Counted from the first letter of the stretch, positions 11,869-29,900 are shown. The stretch is DNA of 64,000 nucleotides from Ascaphus truei (GCA_036426205.1 CM071574.1:11164099-11228098); one strand, 5' to 3'. Program-made: numbers and translations. Notes: generated by a model not told the origin, from the letters alone.

Positions 11869-13599
11869 ATACCCTTCCTTCGACTGCATGCCAATGCAAA
11901 ATAGCAGCAGGGGAAAGACAGCTTTAAAGTAAGGGAAATTCAGCAAGCAGTCCCGGGTTTCAGACTCAGGAAATACTGCGCCGGCCAAGTTCAGGGAGGG
12001 ACAACAGAAGAGTTTCCAAATTAGTTTGAAAATGTTTTTGCATCTTTGAAAATGCTTAATAAATGATCAGTTTAAGATAGAGAATACAATATTGAGCATA
12101 TGATATAGTTGCACTTTATATATTACAAACAGTGTGCTGCTTTATACTACATGAATGATATATACTGTTTTTTTTTTCTTCCTCGTATCAGAACAATGCT
12201 TAGCATGTGATCCAGATACATAATTATTTTCATCCGACAACAAAACACCAAGCATGAGGTTTGCAATTTATCGTAGTATAGAACATCCGAAAGATGTCCA
12301 TCATTTATATCTTTTTTTAACCCCATCACTGCTAAATAAATCTGCAAAGCACTGTTTAGTTATCATTTATACTTCAGCCACCCCCCCCCCTCTTCCTCCC
12401 TCCCCTTACCCCCCAACTGCTTCCATTCAGTAACGGCCTGACTTATTTTAGAGTTTTTGCTAAATTCTAAAACAGATAGGAGCGTCTGTGACTTTAAAAA
12501 GTCTGTTCTCTGGAAATGATAAAATGCTGATTAGTAAGTAAGTGCACAAGGATAAGCATATAGATGACCACTTTAGAACTGATAGATTTGCAAAGCATTG
12601 CAGAACAATGGATGGTAATTGCACAGCTGGCACCTCTAACACTGAATGGGTTGAATATGAAAAATGCCCTGAATTGGATCATGAATATGATTTAGGTGGA
12701 TCTTAATAATAAAATTCATGAGTTCATTTTCTTTTTCTTGGATTTGCTTTAACCGCGAGCAACATGACAAACTCATTCGAGTGAAATCTGTGTGATGCAT
12801 CAAAGTAACATAAACTGGTGCAGGCAGAATAATATTTATTGTGAGTTTTTATTAAATACCATGTTGTACAAGTGCAATTATAGAACGATGTTTCCAGGCT
12901 AAATGTACCACGATGCATATATAATATGCAAGGCAAAATAAGCAGTAACTAAATTAAACACCATTATAGAAACTGCTGCGAGCGTTTGTTCTAGTAAAAT
13001 TAAGGCATACATCTTAATTCTGAGTGTTATCTTTAACAATAAATTACTGTTTGTATTTAAAAGAAATATAAACGCTAATCAGGCAAATTGGCCTTAAGGT
13101 TGTGAATATTTAGAGAGTAGAAGTGACTACAGTTCTGCAATGTGTGTTTTTATTTACATTCATAATAGTATATATCTAGTTACAAATACTTTAAATCTAT
13201 TTTGGAATGTAAACATACAGCAGCAATCAACTTGGCCATACAATAGCTTTCTGAAATATATGTCAATGTTTTATAGGGGACTAAAAAAGTATTAATTATG
13301 CATCAATAATAATGACGCAACAAGTTGCCTTAGAAACAAACAATGAATAAAAATACCACTTATGAGCACATTCACATCTCAGGCAGGTTCATTGAAATGC
13401 TAAAATATTTCAAATGTGCTCAATCCATTTAAAAGGGATTGAAGTTGATATTTTAATTGATATTGTAATTACATTTCAACTACATTGGTGTATGCTTCAT
13501 TTATCATGGCAACAGTGGAAGAAAACTGGAGCAAAAAAAGCATCTTCCCTTTTTGTGTCTCTCTGCTAAAGGAGGTTATTTATTAAAGTGAGATAGTGC

Positions 13600-14265
13600 C
13601 AATTGGTGCTGACTGCTCAGAGACTCCCACTGACGAGAAAAAGAGTAGTGACCCATCGGCATTATCACACTTTAATGATTAATTCCAATGTGTTCATTCT
13701 TCATAGTGTTTGCCCACCAGCTTATTATGTATCCAATTCTGCCCCTCCTTACATCTCAGCCCTAATGTCTTGCTATGCACTATCCCGACTCTTGCATTCT
13801 GCTCAAGGATGTCTTCTCTCTACCCCCTTTGTATCAAAAGCCCTATCCTGCCTTGAACCTTTCTCACTGACTGCACCACACCTCTGGAATGCCCTTCCCT
13901 TCAATACCCGACTAGCACCTCTCTATCTACCTTTAAGACCCACCATAAGACACACTTGCTTAAAGAAGCATATGAGTAGCACCGTGGCCAATACTAAACA
14001 CGATACATAAAGCTTGGCCCCCTGCAGATGCACTTACCAGAATTGTCTCAGAGATGCACTACTGTCTATGAATGTTCTCCCCACCAATTAGATTGTAAGC
14101 TTTTTGGAGCAGGGACTCATCTTCTATAATGTTACTTTTATGTCTGGAGCACTTATTACCATGATCTGCTATTTGTAGTTATTTATTTATATGATTATAA
14201 CGTGTATTACTACTGTGAAGCGCTATGTACATTAATGGTGCTATATAAATAAAGACATACATACA
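13600..14265 (+). mobile_element. L2-like LINE, 3' fragment
   Basis: About 320 bp keep a readable C-terminal end of an L2/CR1-group ORF2 (SNSAPPYISAL..., LTAPHLWNALPFNTRL, IRHTCLKKHM). A 3' UTR follows with the repeated signature GATTGTAAGCTTTTTGGAGCAGGGACTC, ending GCGCTATGTACATTAATGGTGCTATATAAATAAAG. A second copy of the same tail lies at 58286-58528. It is 5'-truncated and inactive. Confidence 0.75.
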
Positions 14266-14775
14266 TCTCTTATATGTATTCCCCCCCCCCCCCCCCCTTT
14301 TCTTTGTATAAGTGATGCACGGGGTCCAAGGTGGTAACTTGTCTGGCCAATTTTCTGCTACAGATTGTTAACTGGATTAAATAATTTCTAATGTGTTTAA
14401 ATATGACAGTGCTGCGAGGGTAATATGGTACTGTGTATGAAAGCCCACATGTTATTTTCCCTGATGTAGTGCCCCTTAAAATAGTTTTAAAACTTTAAGT
14501 TTATTTTTTCTCATTAAACGTACTGTATAGTGTATAATGATGCTTTTGAGACAGTTTGCTTAATGTTAGCAGTATTTCATAAATACATTATCATTATCTG
14601 TAAGCTGGATGAAAAAAAACAAAACATTATCTTTAACACTTCTCTTTAAAGACAAACTTCTACAGGTTTAAATTGCAAAAGGTTTTTCTATTCTTTTGGC
14701 AAAAAAAAGAGGAAAATTGAGTAGATAGTATTAATTGTTCCAAAACTTGAAAGAAAGAAAGGAAAATGTATTTAC

Positions 14776-14870
14776 CAACTGGTTCTTTTTGATTCTGGAA
14801 GACGATCTTGCTGTTACTGCCATCCATATTTGCCATATTTATGCTATTTCCATCTGTCCAGAATATTTTC
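14776..14870 (-). CDS. LRP1B: LRP1B exon: beta-propeller blade (short)
   Basis: This 95-bp exon runs from acceptor ATTAAAG to donor GTAAAT. It encodes [20 protein letters not shown], then [11 protein letters not shown] and a split Gly codon. FWTDG is the blade signature. The polypyrimidine tract before the acceptor is weak (GTTATTAAAG), but frame, phase and protein order all fit. Confidence 0.94.
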
Positions 14871-19351
<4,481 letters not shown>

Positions 19352-19579
19352 CTCCGGAAATGATTGTCTCTAAGCCAGTTCCATTTATAAAGGCACGCTT
19401 GATTGTCTGGGTTTTTATATCAGTCCAATACAACCGTTCTTCTGCTGCATCAAAATCCACTATAGTAACATCATCAATGTCAGGTACAGTGAAAGCAGTG
19501 ATGAAATTGAAGTATGGATTGTCTATGTCCACTCCTCGTATCTCTGACCGTCTTGCGTAGACTATAAATTTCTTCATTT
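19352..19579 (-). CDS. LRP1B: LRP1B exon: first blades of the next beta-propeller
   Basis: This 228-bp exon opens with [20 protein letters not shown], continues [20 protein letters not shown], contains [20 protein letters not shown] and closes [13 protein letters not shown] is intact. The acceptor is GTGGCAG and the donor GTATAC; both borders are phase 1. It follows directly on the EGF-like exon in protein order. Confidence 0.96.
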
Positions 19580-20995
19580 CTGCCACACAAAAAAGTTTGC
19601 TCAAGGATGCATGACTTTATATTTAGATCAGCTGGGAATTTTATACAGTATAAAACATTTTCAGATGAAACAGATGTTCTAGCCAGTAATAATCACACTT
19701 ACTGTACTGTATACACATGGTAACTTTTGATAAACATGTGATGATTTTAGAGTCACTAGGAACAACATTTGAATGTACATCACTGAACTTTTTTTTATTT
19801 TTTTTAACATTGACCAACCAGACTATTTATGTACAGTAGTTATCTCCTGAAGCAGAAGTTGTGTTTTGGTCATGTTTGAAGAAATAAGCAAGACAACTGG
19901 GATGTGTGCCTGTAAGGCATGAGAAATTATAAATGGATAACCTGAGTGACAGAAAAATGACTATCATATAAACCATGCCCTAAAATAGCATTTCCTGTTC
20001 TGGCTCTAATACCATGTTAACACAAATAGAAATTCTTAGCAATCTCTGTGGGAGCATTAAAACTGCAGAAAAAAAACCCATAATGCTGTAAACTATCAAA
20101 AAGAAAACAATGTGCAGTGGTGTGTGGAGAAATCAGACTGATTGCAAGGTTTGGCAATGGCTTATCATTTCAGTAACATTTTCTAATACTAGGAAAATGC
20201 TCTCTATGGTTATGTACATTTGAAAAATGTCAGACTCTCAACATTGAGATAAACAAAATGAAGCTACATGTCCAAGCAAATGCAGCTATATATCCATGGC
20301 ACTATCATCACTCACTTTCAGCATTGTGCATAAAAAGGCAATATTAGCATACGCTGTGATAAGGTCAGTGACACTTGGAGGACATGCAACCTTGGAGATA
20401 CTCTAAGCAACCTGCCTGACACAAACTAATGAGGTGAGGTTTGACAGTTCCACGATTTGCTGAGTGCACCGAATTTCCTGCAAATTTGAGCTTCGTGGAG
20501 GATTCTCGTGCGTAAAAACAAATTGTAATCATTTTGTTGGTCGCAAAGGCTAAACCTTGTGGTATGATGATTGTTATCAGACTGAAAGCACACATGAATG
20601 CAGCTCACTACAAAAATACATTTTCCATAGATAAAGTAATCAGTTATTACTATCAGATCTAAACAATGTCATACATACTTATGAACTCTACCACTAAACT
20701 TACACGTAATGTTAAGGCTACTGTATACATTATTTGTGCCATGGGGTAATAGTTAGAAGGGTGTTACTTTATGTCGATGTGGGTGTTGCCTTCTTTCTTA
20801 GGCTTCTTAATACTGTAGTAACTTTACATTATGTCAACAATACTGTATATATTTTGAGTACTGTATGCTTACAGGATATTAAACAGTGGGAACAACACAT
20901 TCATGTGTCCTGAATGGTATATTTTAATGCAGGGCATTGTAGGCAATCTCAAATTTCCGCTCTAATGACCATTTTTAACCAGCTAAAGATCTTAC
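19580..20995 (-). other. LRP1B intron, no recognised content
   Basis: A short intron between the EGF-like exon and the next propeller exon. No repeat or reading frame was recognised. Confidence 0.8.
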
Positions 20996-21127
20996 CGTGG
21001 CACGTCTTTTTGTCAGAGGATAACTTCATTAGGTGGGGACACGCACAGGCTGCAGTTCTGTTGAAATTGATCAAACACAAATGAGAGCATGGTCCCTTCC
21101 CATGATCAGCAGCACAAGGATTAGGAG
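20996..21127 (-). CDS. LRP1B: LRP1B exon: EGF-like module
   Basis: This 132-bp phase 1-1 exon encodes one EGF-like module. It begins [18 protein letters not shown], has a middle [14 protein letters not shown] and ends DKKTCH. Six cysteines are present in EGF spacing, and NRT is a possible N-glycosylation site. Acceptor GTTTCAG and donor GTAAGA are clear. In this family an EGF-like module links successive beta-propellers and helps ligand release at endosomal pH. Confidence 0.95.
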
Positions 21128-21458
21128 CTGAAACCACACACACACAATGTAGATAAGTATTTACAGAGAACACCAGTGCTTTAATAATTCTAATAATATA
21201 ATGCACAGTCAAGCATGTGTATTTACAGCATCAATAGCAATCAAAATAAATACGGTATGAACACAAATAATGTGGAGGAAATACTAAGGCCCAGATATAT
21301 CAATGCAGAGATGGAGCAATTCTGGGGCAATAAACACTGCCCGATATAAATCACAGAAAATAATCCCATAGAATTAAAAAATGAATTTTTATTTCATACA
21401 CGTGGAGCAATGTTTTTGCCACATAATTGCACCTATTTTGCCTTAATACATATGACCC

Positions 21459-22268
21459 AAAGGGGCTTATTCTAGTAGCTCTGATAAAATCCCTGCCATT
21501 TTGTATGTTTTGGTATGACCTACCTCACGGTCTGACATTTGTGTTATCACAGTATTCAGAAAGAGTTATCGCAAGTCAGATACCGTTAGGTAGAAAATGC
21601 CCATACCGCTCAGGATAGCAGTGTCATTATCTCTGTCTTTTTCTGCCCCTGTGATCTGCCTGCAGTCTGTAAGAACTGCACAGAGAGCACTGCATCTCCC
21701 TGCGCAGCTCTTAGAGGCGATCGCACTGTTTTTATTTTATTTTAATAACACAGTATTGAAGCAGGTGGTCTCCAAAGCTGAACCGCGTTCATTTTAACCT
21801 CGGGACCCCTTGTTTCCTGAGTTACAGGCCCTGGTATAGGATGTCGTTATTTCAGCAAAGTTTAAATATCCCGGTCATGTGACGCGGGAGATTTAAACAA
21901 TGCAGGGTGATACCATCACCCCGTTCCAGGGCTTGTAACTCGGAAAGCAAACATAAAAATATTTTCTTTCCATCAGAGTCACATCGCGGATCCCATCTCC
22001 CCACCCTTCAGATGGCACGATCAGAACCTGCGAGTTGCAGCCTCGCTGTGAATCTTTGGAGCTACCTAAATAGCTCGTTTTCTCAAAAAATTGCAATTTG
22101 GGCATTTTTGGAGCTAGCGCTCGGTTTGTCTGAGTGGGAGTGCTATCGATCGGGAAGAAGCAGGGTTCGAGTGAGATTGCCATTTTATCGGAGCTTTCTG
22201 AATAGCTACACATGCAAACTTGTTCAAGAAGTGCTCAAAACTGTTGAAGCTACAAGAATAGGCCCTTA
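21459..22268. mobile_element. Probable non-autonomous DNA transposon (about 810 bp)
   Basis: The left end AAGGGGCTTATTCTAGTAGCT and the reversed right end AAGGGCCTATTCTTGTAGCT are inverted repeats. A related end also appears at 33089 (GGGGGATATTCTAGTAGCTGC). The interior has no recognised gene; the open frames there are not similar to anything I know. Exact borders are uncertain. Confidence 0.5.
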
Positions 22269-23029
22269 GGTGTTTCTGAAATAAACAAATGGATCATTTA
22301 ATATTAACACACATTCATTATTTAGCAAATAAAGAAGTATCTATCAATTTCAGTCCACACGGAAGATGTAACGCATACATCAATTTTGTCAAGCTCCAAA
22401 CTGACCCATGTGGTGTTAACATAATGTAAAAATAGTCATTTAGAAAATGGCTGCATCTTTAAATGTCAGTATATAAAATAAATACTTTAAGAGGAGCTTT
22501 TTCATGCCCAAATAATAATAAGATTTATAAGTATTAGCACATCTTTTTTTATTGTTAACTTGTCCTTTTTTTTTTGCATTTGTTGCGCACCAATTGTTTG
22601 CTGAATGATTCCACGCTTGATTGAGAAGCCTGAATCAAATTTCTTAATCTTTTCATGTTTGGTTTTTATGTTTTACAGAGATGTTAAATTGCATAAAGGA
22701 AATCACTTAATTGGACATCCTTTCCAAGAGAAAAAGGAACTAATGTTATTTTACGGAACAATATGGTTCCCAGCACACAAAAAAGGAAAAAATAACAGAT
22801 AACCTGCAATAAATATGCAATGAATATTTAATGTGAAACTATATAATACAAAGGTACACAGAATGCAAGATGCGGGAGTAAACTGAACTCAAAGTGCTAA
22901 AAGACACCTAAGGGAGAAGGGTAAAAAATGGAGGATGTAGATGACGGAAAGATAAGGGAGGGGGGGAAGGGGGAGAGGGTGGAGGGGGGGAAGTAAAGGA
23001 GGATAAAGCGAAAGGTACAAAGAGGGGAG

Positions 23030-23060
23030 CAACGTTTCAGGGATAAACCCCTTCTTCTGG
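23030..23060 (-). ncRNA. Hammerhead-ribozyme-like motif (degenerate)
   Basis: The minus strand reads CAGAAGA (one change from CUGANGA), then AGGG...CCCU as stem II, GAAA, ACGUU. The self-complementary ACGU would give stem III only in a dimer. The flanking sequence resembles dispersed repeat tails. Confidence 0.35.
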
Positions 23061-25389
23061 CCCGTTCCCTATGGTTTAAAAGACTCCCTAAATCCTAGCC
23101 TCCCTCTCCCTAAATCCTAGCCCCCAAGCAAAAGACCTCAAAAATCTTAATAAAGGGATAAGCCCAAAAGGTGCAAATCACAAAGATGCTAAATAAGGAG
23201 TTAAGCCAAAACAAGTATGATTAACAGCCAGAGTCCAAAGGCATAAGGCAGCCAAAACAAAGGGACAAAGTAAGAAAGGGCTAAATTCTACAAGCTGACG
23301 ATATGGCTGGAACTCTGAAGAAGTACAGTCAGCTGTGTTGAGTACCACTAGCCTACTCTTCCTATGACACACAATTGAGAAATATCTTATTAAATGTATA
23401 AGATACAGTATGTGCAGCACATGTAATAGTTGGCAACTTTAGTTCATATTTATTTTTCATTTTTACCTAGGGCAAAATGAGTTTCTCTAAAATTGTTTCA
23501 ATTGCGGATTTAGTCTTTGCATAAAGTCCGTGGAGATTAAAATGAAAAAAAAATGAAAAATGAAAAAATGACACTAGGGCTTGGGGCACACATTCATTAA
23601 AAGTGGCCTAGCAGAACTACAGCACACACTGCTTCCTATCACTGGGACAATCTTTTAATTAAATATTACCTTTGTGAACTTTTTTAGATTATTACTGCAT
23701 CTGTAGGTCATTCTCACAGTCTGTGTCATCATTGCTAGTCAATTACGAATCTTTCCAAAGCAAAACATGGCATAGCAAACACCTTATGAAATCAAACCAC
23801 AAAATATTTTGAGAAGGATGTAAACGTTATTATCATTGCTTTTATTATTTGCAACTGAACTGCCTGGCCAGACAACAGTAATGTTCAGTGCAGCTGCAGC
23901 ATACGTTTCTGATGTGCGAGATAGAGGAGTGATATTAATATGGAGCAGTCATACAGTATGTGATACTAAACTTGAATATTTGAATAATTCCATTACAGAA
24001 GAATGAACATCTCACAAAGAAGCTGTAATGTTTTCAGATAAATGGCTTCACCATGGTTGGGTTTCATGCATCTTCTGACAATCTCTTTGGACACAAATAG
24101 TAGACAAGAGAAGGATTACATTTTTGTCACTCCTTTCTTTAGTCTAACGGTATCTTTAATATGTTTTGTTCTGAAAATTACGCATTGTCAAGAAATTTAT
24201 CATACTGTTTATTTCAAGATTACCATACAATATGTGTTTCCTTTTCTCTTGTTTAGTTGGCAACATTCGAAATTGTGTTTAATGCAGATTTGCCAAGGAA
24301 AACAGCCAATTCTATATTGAATCCAAATACCAGATTGTAAAACAATGCAATGCCAATTTCTTTATTCCCACATCCCTAGTTTGTAAATATCACAACAATT
24401 TAAGGAAGTATTGTAAGATTAAGCAAATAAATTATAATTATGCTTAGAAACTATTAGCATTTTGACAAATAAAATGCATCCCAGTGATGGGTATTATACA
24501 CCAGCTTCACATATTGGCAAAAACCTACAGTATTAAACTAGACAACACATGTTAAAGTAAGTCAATAATTATCATTAACATATACTGGGAAATTATTCTC
24601 CTGACTGAATTTACTGTACATAACATTTATTTAATTACTCAATACCAAATTTAGCAGAGGTGTTAGATGATATCTTATCAATGTGTACACTGTAGTGTAT
24701 ATCAAGCTATAACTGTACATTTAAATATTTCAAGCAGATCTATAAGATGTGGGAGGTTTGAACTGATATATTCTATTAGTATGTGTCAGTTGTCAGAATA
24801 GAGAAAAAGAAATTGAGCTTGTACATTGTAACTTGCAAGTTGGACTATGAAATACTTAACAGTAAATGATAGAACTGCTTGCATGGAAAACCTAATGAAA
24901 AACCAACCAATAACATTTTCATATTTTAGTTCAGCATAAAAATAACTGCTTGAAGGACTTATAATAAGTAAAAGAAAATATAAAACTCTAGAAGCAATTT
25001 CAAAATCTGCAATTATTAGCAATTTGTCTTGTATTCGCATCTTTGGCCACCCCATAGTATTTCACTTTTATATCCCGTAATCAGTAAGAAAGCCCAATTT
25101 TATTATTTTGCTAAATAAAAAACAGGGGACATACAGGACACTTTATTACTGTTATTGCATCTTTAAGTACTAGTAGAGTCACTCTCCTGTTCTGACATCT
25201 ATTCCAACAAGTAAGACATGTTGTGTTCTTTTTTCCAAGCTGGACATTTATTTTGTTAGTGTGTTATTATCTACTGGCATGTACAGTAAGAGTACATGCT
25301 TGGACCGTGCTGAAACATTTGCAGCCTGTCTTTATGCTGTGTGAGATTAGAATAGAAATTTAAATCAGAATAATTTCAGGAAATCACAA

Positions 25390-26175
25390 GGGCTAGATTG
25401 ACAAAGCTCTGTTTAATCTGGACTCATAACGTGATGTTACCTCAAACATAAATGGACATTATGTTCTCCGAAGTGAACGAGTATCCTCAAAATTCGTTAT
25501 ATTCTTAAAGAATGGCCTGCATCTACATTTTATAAGCATAGGCTTAACATCATGTTACATAACGTTGCGTTACCTTCCAATAATGTGATGTTGAAAAGTA
25601 TGTCTTAGTGTTATTCCAATCCGGACATGAAATTCAGGTGTAGCCAAACTAACTGACCCTGGCATCATCAGGCAGCAGGAAATGTCTTTGTGGGGTGAAC
25701 CATTTAGAAGAAAGGACCTCTTCCTAGGCAGCCACAATTTTTCCTGTCCCAGGAGCCATTGTGTTTTGCATTTCTTCCCGCGACTCCAGGGACAGCGGGG
25801 CTGGCTACATCTGTAGGTCTTTAACTCAATTTGAGAAATAAAGACAATGGAAATAACGCCCTGCTTGTTAAATCACATTTAACTGTGGTTTTACTCCCAT
25901 TCAGACCCTTCAAAAGTCCTATCTCAGATATCAGTAATGCCAAGTTTAGGTATGAACTACCTATTGTAGTGCTAAGCCCCCACATTAACCTTAATGAGCT
26001 TTAGTGGATGTGCAATGTTATGATAACACCTAATTTACATAGCATTTGCATGTGATTATTACTAATGGCCATTATAGTTAAAACTATGCTCCTGGTGGAA
26101 GAAAACATAGCTTAACATTAATGTTATTCTCTTTAGAATATACATTTGTTCTAACATGATGTAATCATGATGTTA
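25390..26175. mobile_element. Possible MITE interrupted by the LINE at 26176
   Basis: The left end CTAGATTGACAAAGCTCTG, followed by ATAACGTGATGTTAC, has a partial inverted counterpart just beyond the LINE (31173-31200, CACGTTAAGGGATCTAG). This suggests that the LINE inserted near the right end of an older element. Borders are uncertain. Confidence 0.3.
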
Positions 26176-26456
26176 TGTCCCTGATCTGCAAGTCCTGTTT
26201 TAAAAGAATTACCCTCCCGACTTGTACTATTGATCTCTCTTGGTATGTCCCTGATCTGCAAGTCCTGTTTTAAAAGAATTACCCTCCCGGCTTGTACTAT
26301 TGATCTCTCTTGGTATGTCCCTGATCTGCAAGTCCTGTTTTAAAAGAATTACCCTCCGGCTGTAATATTGATCTCTCTTGGTTATGTCCCTGATCTGCAA
26401 GTCCTGTTTTAAAAGAATTACCCTCCCAGCTTGTACTATTGATCTCTCTTGGTATG
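26174..26456 (+). repeat. Four tandem 70-bp units at the 5' end of the LINE
   Basis: Units start at 26174, 26244, 26314 and 26383. Each begins TATGTCCCTGATCTGCAAGT, contains AAAAGAATTACCCTCC and ends TTGATCTCTCTTGG. Spacing is 70, 70 and 69 bp and differences are few. The position directly upstream of the LINE reading frame suggests promoter monomers, like those known from rodent L1 5' UTRs. That role is inference. Confidence 0.75.
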
Positions 26457-26997
26457 TTTGTATATCAAAAGGTGGATTTCCCCCCCCCCCCCTCTTAACT
26501 GTGTGCTGCTAATTGACCAACTGGAACAAGCTGATTTATTGGGACAGGGGGAGGGTCATGTGACTGCTTTAGATGTATAAAACAAATACCCCCCCTGCAT
26601 TGGCAGGATAGCATTGGCATCTTAAGAGTGATCATTTTAAGTGACAATATATAGTTAGACTATAGTTTGACTAGAGGTGAGCGGTGCATCTTTCTGCAAA
26701 CTCTCTTACTCAAGGCAACAAAAAGTGAGCTTATATGACCACTCTTTGATCCCATGCTTGTTAACCTGCATATTTTAACCCCCCACCCCTTTATAACTTA
26801 TTTCACTGCAGCCTCTCCCAAAACTGACTGCACAAAATACCTCCCACACCCACTCAGCCAACTGAAACCCTGAATTGACTCTAGCATTGCAATGCAGCAA
26901 AACATTTGACAAGGAACAGGCACACCCCTGCTGTTTAGTTTGCACACACTCACTTTGCTCACAACAGCTCCATGCAGCACTGCCTACCTCGGGCATA

Positions 26998-29900
26998 ATG
27001 AACCTGCTATGTATCTTAACTTTTGTCTTTCTCGTGGCCTCATGGAGATGTTACTCCCTCTATACACTACAAACTCCTCCATCCTGGCCCACACCCAACA
27101 TCACCATACACCCTGGACTACTCAAAAGCCTTGCACTATCTACTGAATGTTGGTGGAGAACTGTAAAAACCAGCACACCAACCACTTCTCACTCTAATGG
27201 CAAACACCACAAATTTACAACTTGCAAACAACTACCCAAATTTCTACTCATACTATTACTCTCTTTAGCAGGTGATATTGAACTTAACCAGGTCCTCCCA
27301 TTTCAACTCTGTCCCATGCCCCTGAGAATTCCACCTTTAAATTCCAAAAAGGGCTATCTGTCGCCCATATAAATATCTGGAGCCTGCTGCCCAAACTGGA
27401 CGAACTAAGGGCATGGTGTTTTATGCATAAACCCAAAGCCATCATTCTTACAGAAACATGGCTAACCCCTAAAACCCCTGAAGCAAATATCGCCATTCAG
27501 GGATACTCCATTTTTAGGAGAGATAGGTCAAAGAGAGGAGGAGGGGTGTTATTTTATATTGCAGACACATTACAATTTACTCTGTTAAATTGCCCCCCAA
27601 GCCCACGCTCTTTTGAAATTCAAGTTGGCAAAATCTGCCTCCCCTTTTCTAAACCCATCTTGCTCGCTGGCATCTACCGCCCCTCTAAAGCCCCTCTACA
27701 ATCCCTGACTGATATAACCCAGTTTCTTGGCTCCATTTCCTCTCTGAATGAGAAGAGTGAGCTTCTAGTTCTTGGGGATTTCAACTTCAATTGGCTTGAC
27801 CCTGAAAACCACAAAATCCAGATACAACTCAAGTCACTTAACCTATCACAACTCATTTCCCAACCCACACGGACAAACCTGAAATCGCATAACCATTTCT
27901 AGCTAGACTGGATTCTCTCCTCAAACCCCAGCAGAATCCAATCTTCTGGCATCCTTCCTGATATTTTCAGTGACCATGCAATAGTGTACTGTGTAAGGAA
28001 AATTAAACCACCCCATTCAAGCCCTAAAGTTCTCCTCACTAGAACATTTAAAAACTTTAACCCACAACAGTTTCTGGGTGACCTTACCAACTGCCCATGG
28101 CACATAATCGATTTAATTCCCGACCCTGATTCTGCGCCCGACTATTTCCAATCCGAGTTCTTAAAACTCTGCGATACCCATGCTCCACTACACAAAATAA
28201 GGGTACGGCGGGCCAACCTTCCATGGGTTACAACTGACCTTATTGCACTCTACCAGCTATGGGATACCTTGTGGAAAAGCTACAAAGTAACTGGCACTAC
28301 CAAGGATCTCAATCACTACAGATGCCTGCGGAACATGTGCACAAGGCAAACAAGGCACGCAAAAGCACAATATTACTCTGACAATCTCCACCAAAATACA
28401 TCAAACCCAGCTAACTTCTGGAAGGTTATCAACAATATATTCCAGCCTCCTAACCATCAACAATCAAGTAATATCACTAAGGGGATATTACTCTGACAAA
28501 CCCCACTGACATTTCAAAAGCATTCAATTTTTACTTTGTGGGGTGTGCCACTAACTTATTAGCGAAACGCAGTCTAAACCACAAACCTGAATCTCATCCT
28601 GGGAGTACCCACATAGCCCCACCCCCTCCCAACAGTGCCCACAATTTTCAATTTGGCCCAGTATCTGAAGAGGAGATTACACATGCTCTCCTCAAACTAA
28701 AACTAAGCAGCCAATGCGGACCTGACTTACTACAATCTAGGTTCCTACGACTTGGTGCCCCAGCCATTGCCAATTGCTTCCATAGTCAACTCTATCCTGT
28801 CTGCAGGCCATATCCCTAAGACCTGGAAAACTGCCAGAGTGGTCCCAATCTTCAAAAGTGGGGACAAAAACACTGTCTCAAACTACAGGCCAATCTCACT
28901 TCTCCCAATTCTATCCAAAGTCATGGAAAATGTGTCCACTCCCAATTAGTGATTACTATAACAAGACAAATTTCCCTAGCCAATTCCAATCTGGCTTTCG
29001 TCCCAAACACTCCACCGTAATTACCCTGCTAAAAGTTTGCAATGAAATCCAGTGTGGAATGGAATGGGGACAAAACACTTGTGCAGTATTCCTAGATTTT
29101 GCAAAGGCTTTTGATACAGTTGATCATGCTATCCTGCTTAACAAACTCCAGAGCTCTGGAATAGGGAAGCATGCTTTAAACTGGTTTCAGTCCTACCTAT
29201 CAGGAAGATCCCAACATGTGTCCATCTCAGGCTCTAACTCCAACCCCCTGGATATCACCTGTGGTGTCCCGCAAGGCTCTGTTCTGGGGCCCCTTCGCTT
29301 CTCAGTGTTCATTAGTGATCTTCCCACAGCTTGTAAGGAAGCCTCAATACACATGTATGCAGATGACACAATCCTATATGCACACAGCCATAGCCTATCT
29401 GACCTTCAACACATACTTCAGTCTACTTTTTGAGACGCGAAAACTGGATTTCCCAAAACAAACTGTTTTTAAACACTGACAAGACTGTAACAATGGTATT
29501 TGGGACCAAGACTACATTTTTAAAGCTTCCAGCGACTGAGCTCCTGATTAGAACCAACGCTAACACCACCCTAACACCTGTCACTAGTTTTAAATACCTG
29601 GGCTTATGGTTTGACTCCCACTTAACATTCGGAATGCACATTGATACCCTGACAACCAAGACCTATGCCAAACTAGGGGTACATTACAGGAACAAATCCT
29701 CCCTAAGTCTCCTGGTCAGAAAGCGTATCGCACAGCAGATACTAATGCCAATTATTGACTATGGAGACATAGTATATGGCTCGGCACCTGAAACCCACCT
29801 TAGCAAACTTGACACCCTCTACAATTCAATTTGTCGTTTTGTTCTTGTAACGTACGTGCTTGCCACAAACTGGTACCGGACCGCGGGGCTGAGGTGGGGA

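Larger units (their letters stand above)
9262..14775 (-). other. LRP1B intron with simple repeats, MITEs and an L2-like tail
   Basis: The intron separates the exons at 9112-9261 and 14776-14870. It contains a TA-flanked MITE in TA repeats (9483-9638), CA repeats (10981-11080), a 46-bp inverted repeat (11409-11593), a 230-bp CT-rich tract (about 11641-11868) and an L2-like LINE fragment (13600-14265) with poly-C beyond it. 9900-10950 and 12000-13550 show nothing recognisable. Confidence 0.75.

Noticed and set aside
11580..11988. Long open frames on both strands over the CT-rich tract
   Set aside because: They encode only Ser/Leu/Pro or Arg/Glu/Gly runs and are explained by (CT)n composition.
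26174..26456. Tandem 70-bp repeats as a CRISPR array
   Set aside because: The units are contiguous with no unique spacers and lie in a vertebrate-like genome at the 5' end of a LINE.
27899..28105. Minus-strand open frames across the large LINE (also 29423-29659, 30140-30638)
   Set aside because: They are shadows of the plus-strand LINE protein or of the solo LTR and have no recognised domains.
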